Positions 63,500-64,000 of a stretch of 64,000 bases of DNA are shown piece after piece. The DNA comes from Pseudomonas graminis. Its GTDB lineage: Bacteria; Pseudomonadota; Gammaproteobacteria; Pseudomonadales; Pseudomonadaceae. Below the pieces are notes generated by a model, which saw nothing but the letters and a program-made list of their open reading frames with translations, ran no database searches and had not been told where the DNA came from. Both the position numbers and the translations under genes were made by a program. Each line of letters begins with the position of its first letter. Position 1 is the first letter of the stretch. Location: contig NZ_MTSB01000007.1 in NCBI RefSeq assembly GCF_002093745.1, forward strand, positions 124,001-188,000, given 5' to 3'.

Positions 63500-63623
63500 A
63501 TCATTCACCTGCTCAATGGTTCTGCGTAAGTTGACCGGGTATTCGTCCTTTTGGTTCTCGATGACTGATCAGCGGTTGCGTTACTCCTGCGCTTGCTGCT
63601 GACAGGTTTTGATGTCATCTTTC

Positions 63624-63642
63624 GCTAATGATAATTTTTCGT
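63624..63642. promoter_or_regulatory. Fur-box-like site upstream of the sigma factor
   Basis: GCTAATGATAATTTTTCGT matches 13 of 19 bases of the Fur consensus GATAATGATAATCATTATC, including the TAATGATAAT run. It lies 20 bases before the sigma factor ATG, consistent with iron control. Confidence 0.55.
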
Positions 63643-63661
63643 GTTTGAGAAGCGTTGACGC

Positions 63662-64000
63662 ATGCGAGACTTTTCCGCCGTTGATGACGATTTGCGTCGT
63701 CGCCAGCAAATGACCCGGCTCTACAGCGACCACCATGCGTGGTTGCACGGCTGGCTGCGGAAAAAACTGGGTTGTTCGCACCGTGCTGCAGACCTCGCGC
63801 ATGATGCGTTCGTGCGGATTCTTACCCTGACCGAACCGCTCAACCTCAAGGAACCGCGCGCATTCCTGGCGACGACGGCGACACGGCTGCTGATAGATGG
63901 CGCGCGGCGACGCAAGGTCGAGCGTGCTTACCTTGACGCGTTGGCCCTGCATGCCGATGAAGCCGGTACGCCCAGCCCGGAAGCGATTCACGCTGCACTG
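63662..64000 (+). CDS. ECF sigma factor, FecI type (cut by right edge)
   Basis: The first 113 codons of a sigma-70 family ECF factor. MTRLYSDHHAWLHGWLRKKLGCSHRAADLAHDAFVRILT is region 2 and EPRAFLATTATRLLIDGARRRKVERAYLDAL continues it, typical of FecI/FpvI sigma factors for siderophore uptake. The ATG at 63662 is the upstream option; MTRLYSDHH in the same frame is another. An anti-sigma and TonB receptor gene would be expected to the right. The Fur-like site upstream fits this role. Confidence 0.88.
   Translation, partial: MRDFSAVDDDLRRRQQMTRLYSDHHAWLHGWLRKKLGCSHRAADLAHDAFVRILTLTEPLNLKEPRAFLATTATRLLIDGARRRKVERAYLDALALHADEAGTPSPEAIHAAL

Overview
The window is a GC-rich, densely coded stretch of a Pseudomonas chromosome, most likely from the Pseudomonas syringae group. 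The evidence is the set of proteins (membrane malate:quinone oxidoreductase, DUF3509, a HopJ-family protein, the FolX/FolE/FolM cluster, the AlkK/DUF1302/DUF1329 cluster) and the repeat types (GTGGGAGC REP/REPIN arms and the GC-rich repeats common in P. syringae). No rRNA or tRNA gene, insertion sequence or CRISPR array was seen. Assignments rest on reading motifs and on recalled family features; no database search was run.

Layout. 1-9.4 kb: mqo (cut by the left edge), lipoproteins, an acyltransferase, a YedK/HMCES-like protein with altered active-site positions, an M48 metalloprotease lipoprotein, a GDT1-type cation transporter with a structured leader, rsmC and a tandem-repeat block. 9.4-18.5 kb: a LysE-type exporter, then fatty acyl-CoA ligase, DUF1302, DUF1329 and a MalT-like LuxR regulator. 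18.5-29.5 kb: an HD-GYP protein, then rutABCDF divergent from rutR, which is followed by a four-gene BMP-type nucleoside/nucleobase ABC transporter. Matching operator-like elements lie on both sides of rutR. 29.6-30.8 kb: an OmpA-like lipoprotein whose last codons and a downstream REPIN are repeated three times.

30.8-42.6 kb: a backbone resembling the P. aeruginosa PA0834-PA0849 region (acyltransferase, pta, slyD, glutathione peroxidase, Old Yellow Enzyme, glycosyltransferase, cysZ, peroxiredoxin, trxB). It lacks ackA and carries about 1.9 kb of extra uncharacterised genes. 42.6-50 kb: the pterin cluster (HopJ-family, DUF1244, folX, folE, folM) and assorted small genes. 50-58.7 kb: an exopolysaccharide operon of wecB, a BcsB-like protein, NfrB, NfrA and a YbcH-like protein. 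It resembles the E. coli Nfr/N4-glycan-receptor system but has its own UDP-ManNAc-forming epimerase and a BcsB-like subunit. 59.4-64 kb: SOS gene yebG with a LexA box, psiE, an orphan hcp followed by a probable RNase A-like type VI effector and candidate immunity gene, DUF3509, and the start of a FecI-type sigma factor behind a Fur-box-like site.

The two most interesting systems are the wecB-bcsB-nfrB-nfrA-ybcH operon, a probable c-di-GMP-controlled poly-ManNAc-type exopolysaccharide, and the hcp/RNase/immunity cassette. Next come the duplicated RutR operator region linking pyrimidine breakdown to an ABC importer, and the REPIN that has amplified together with a gene tail.
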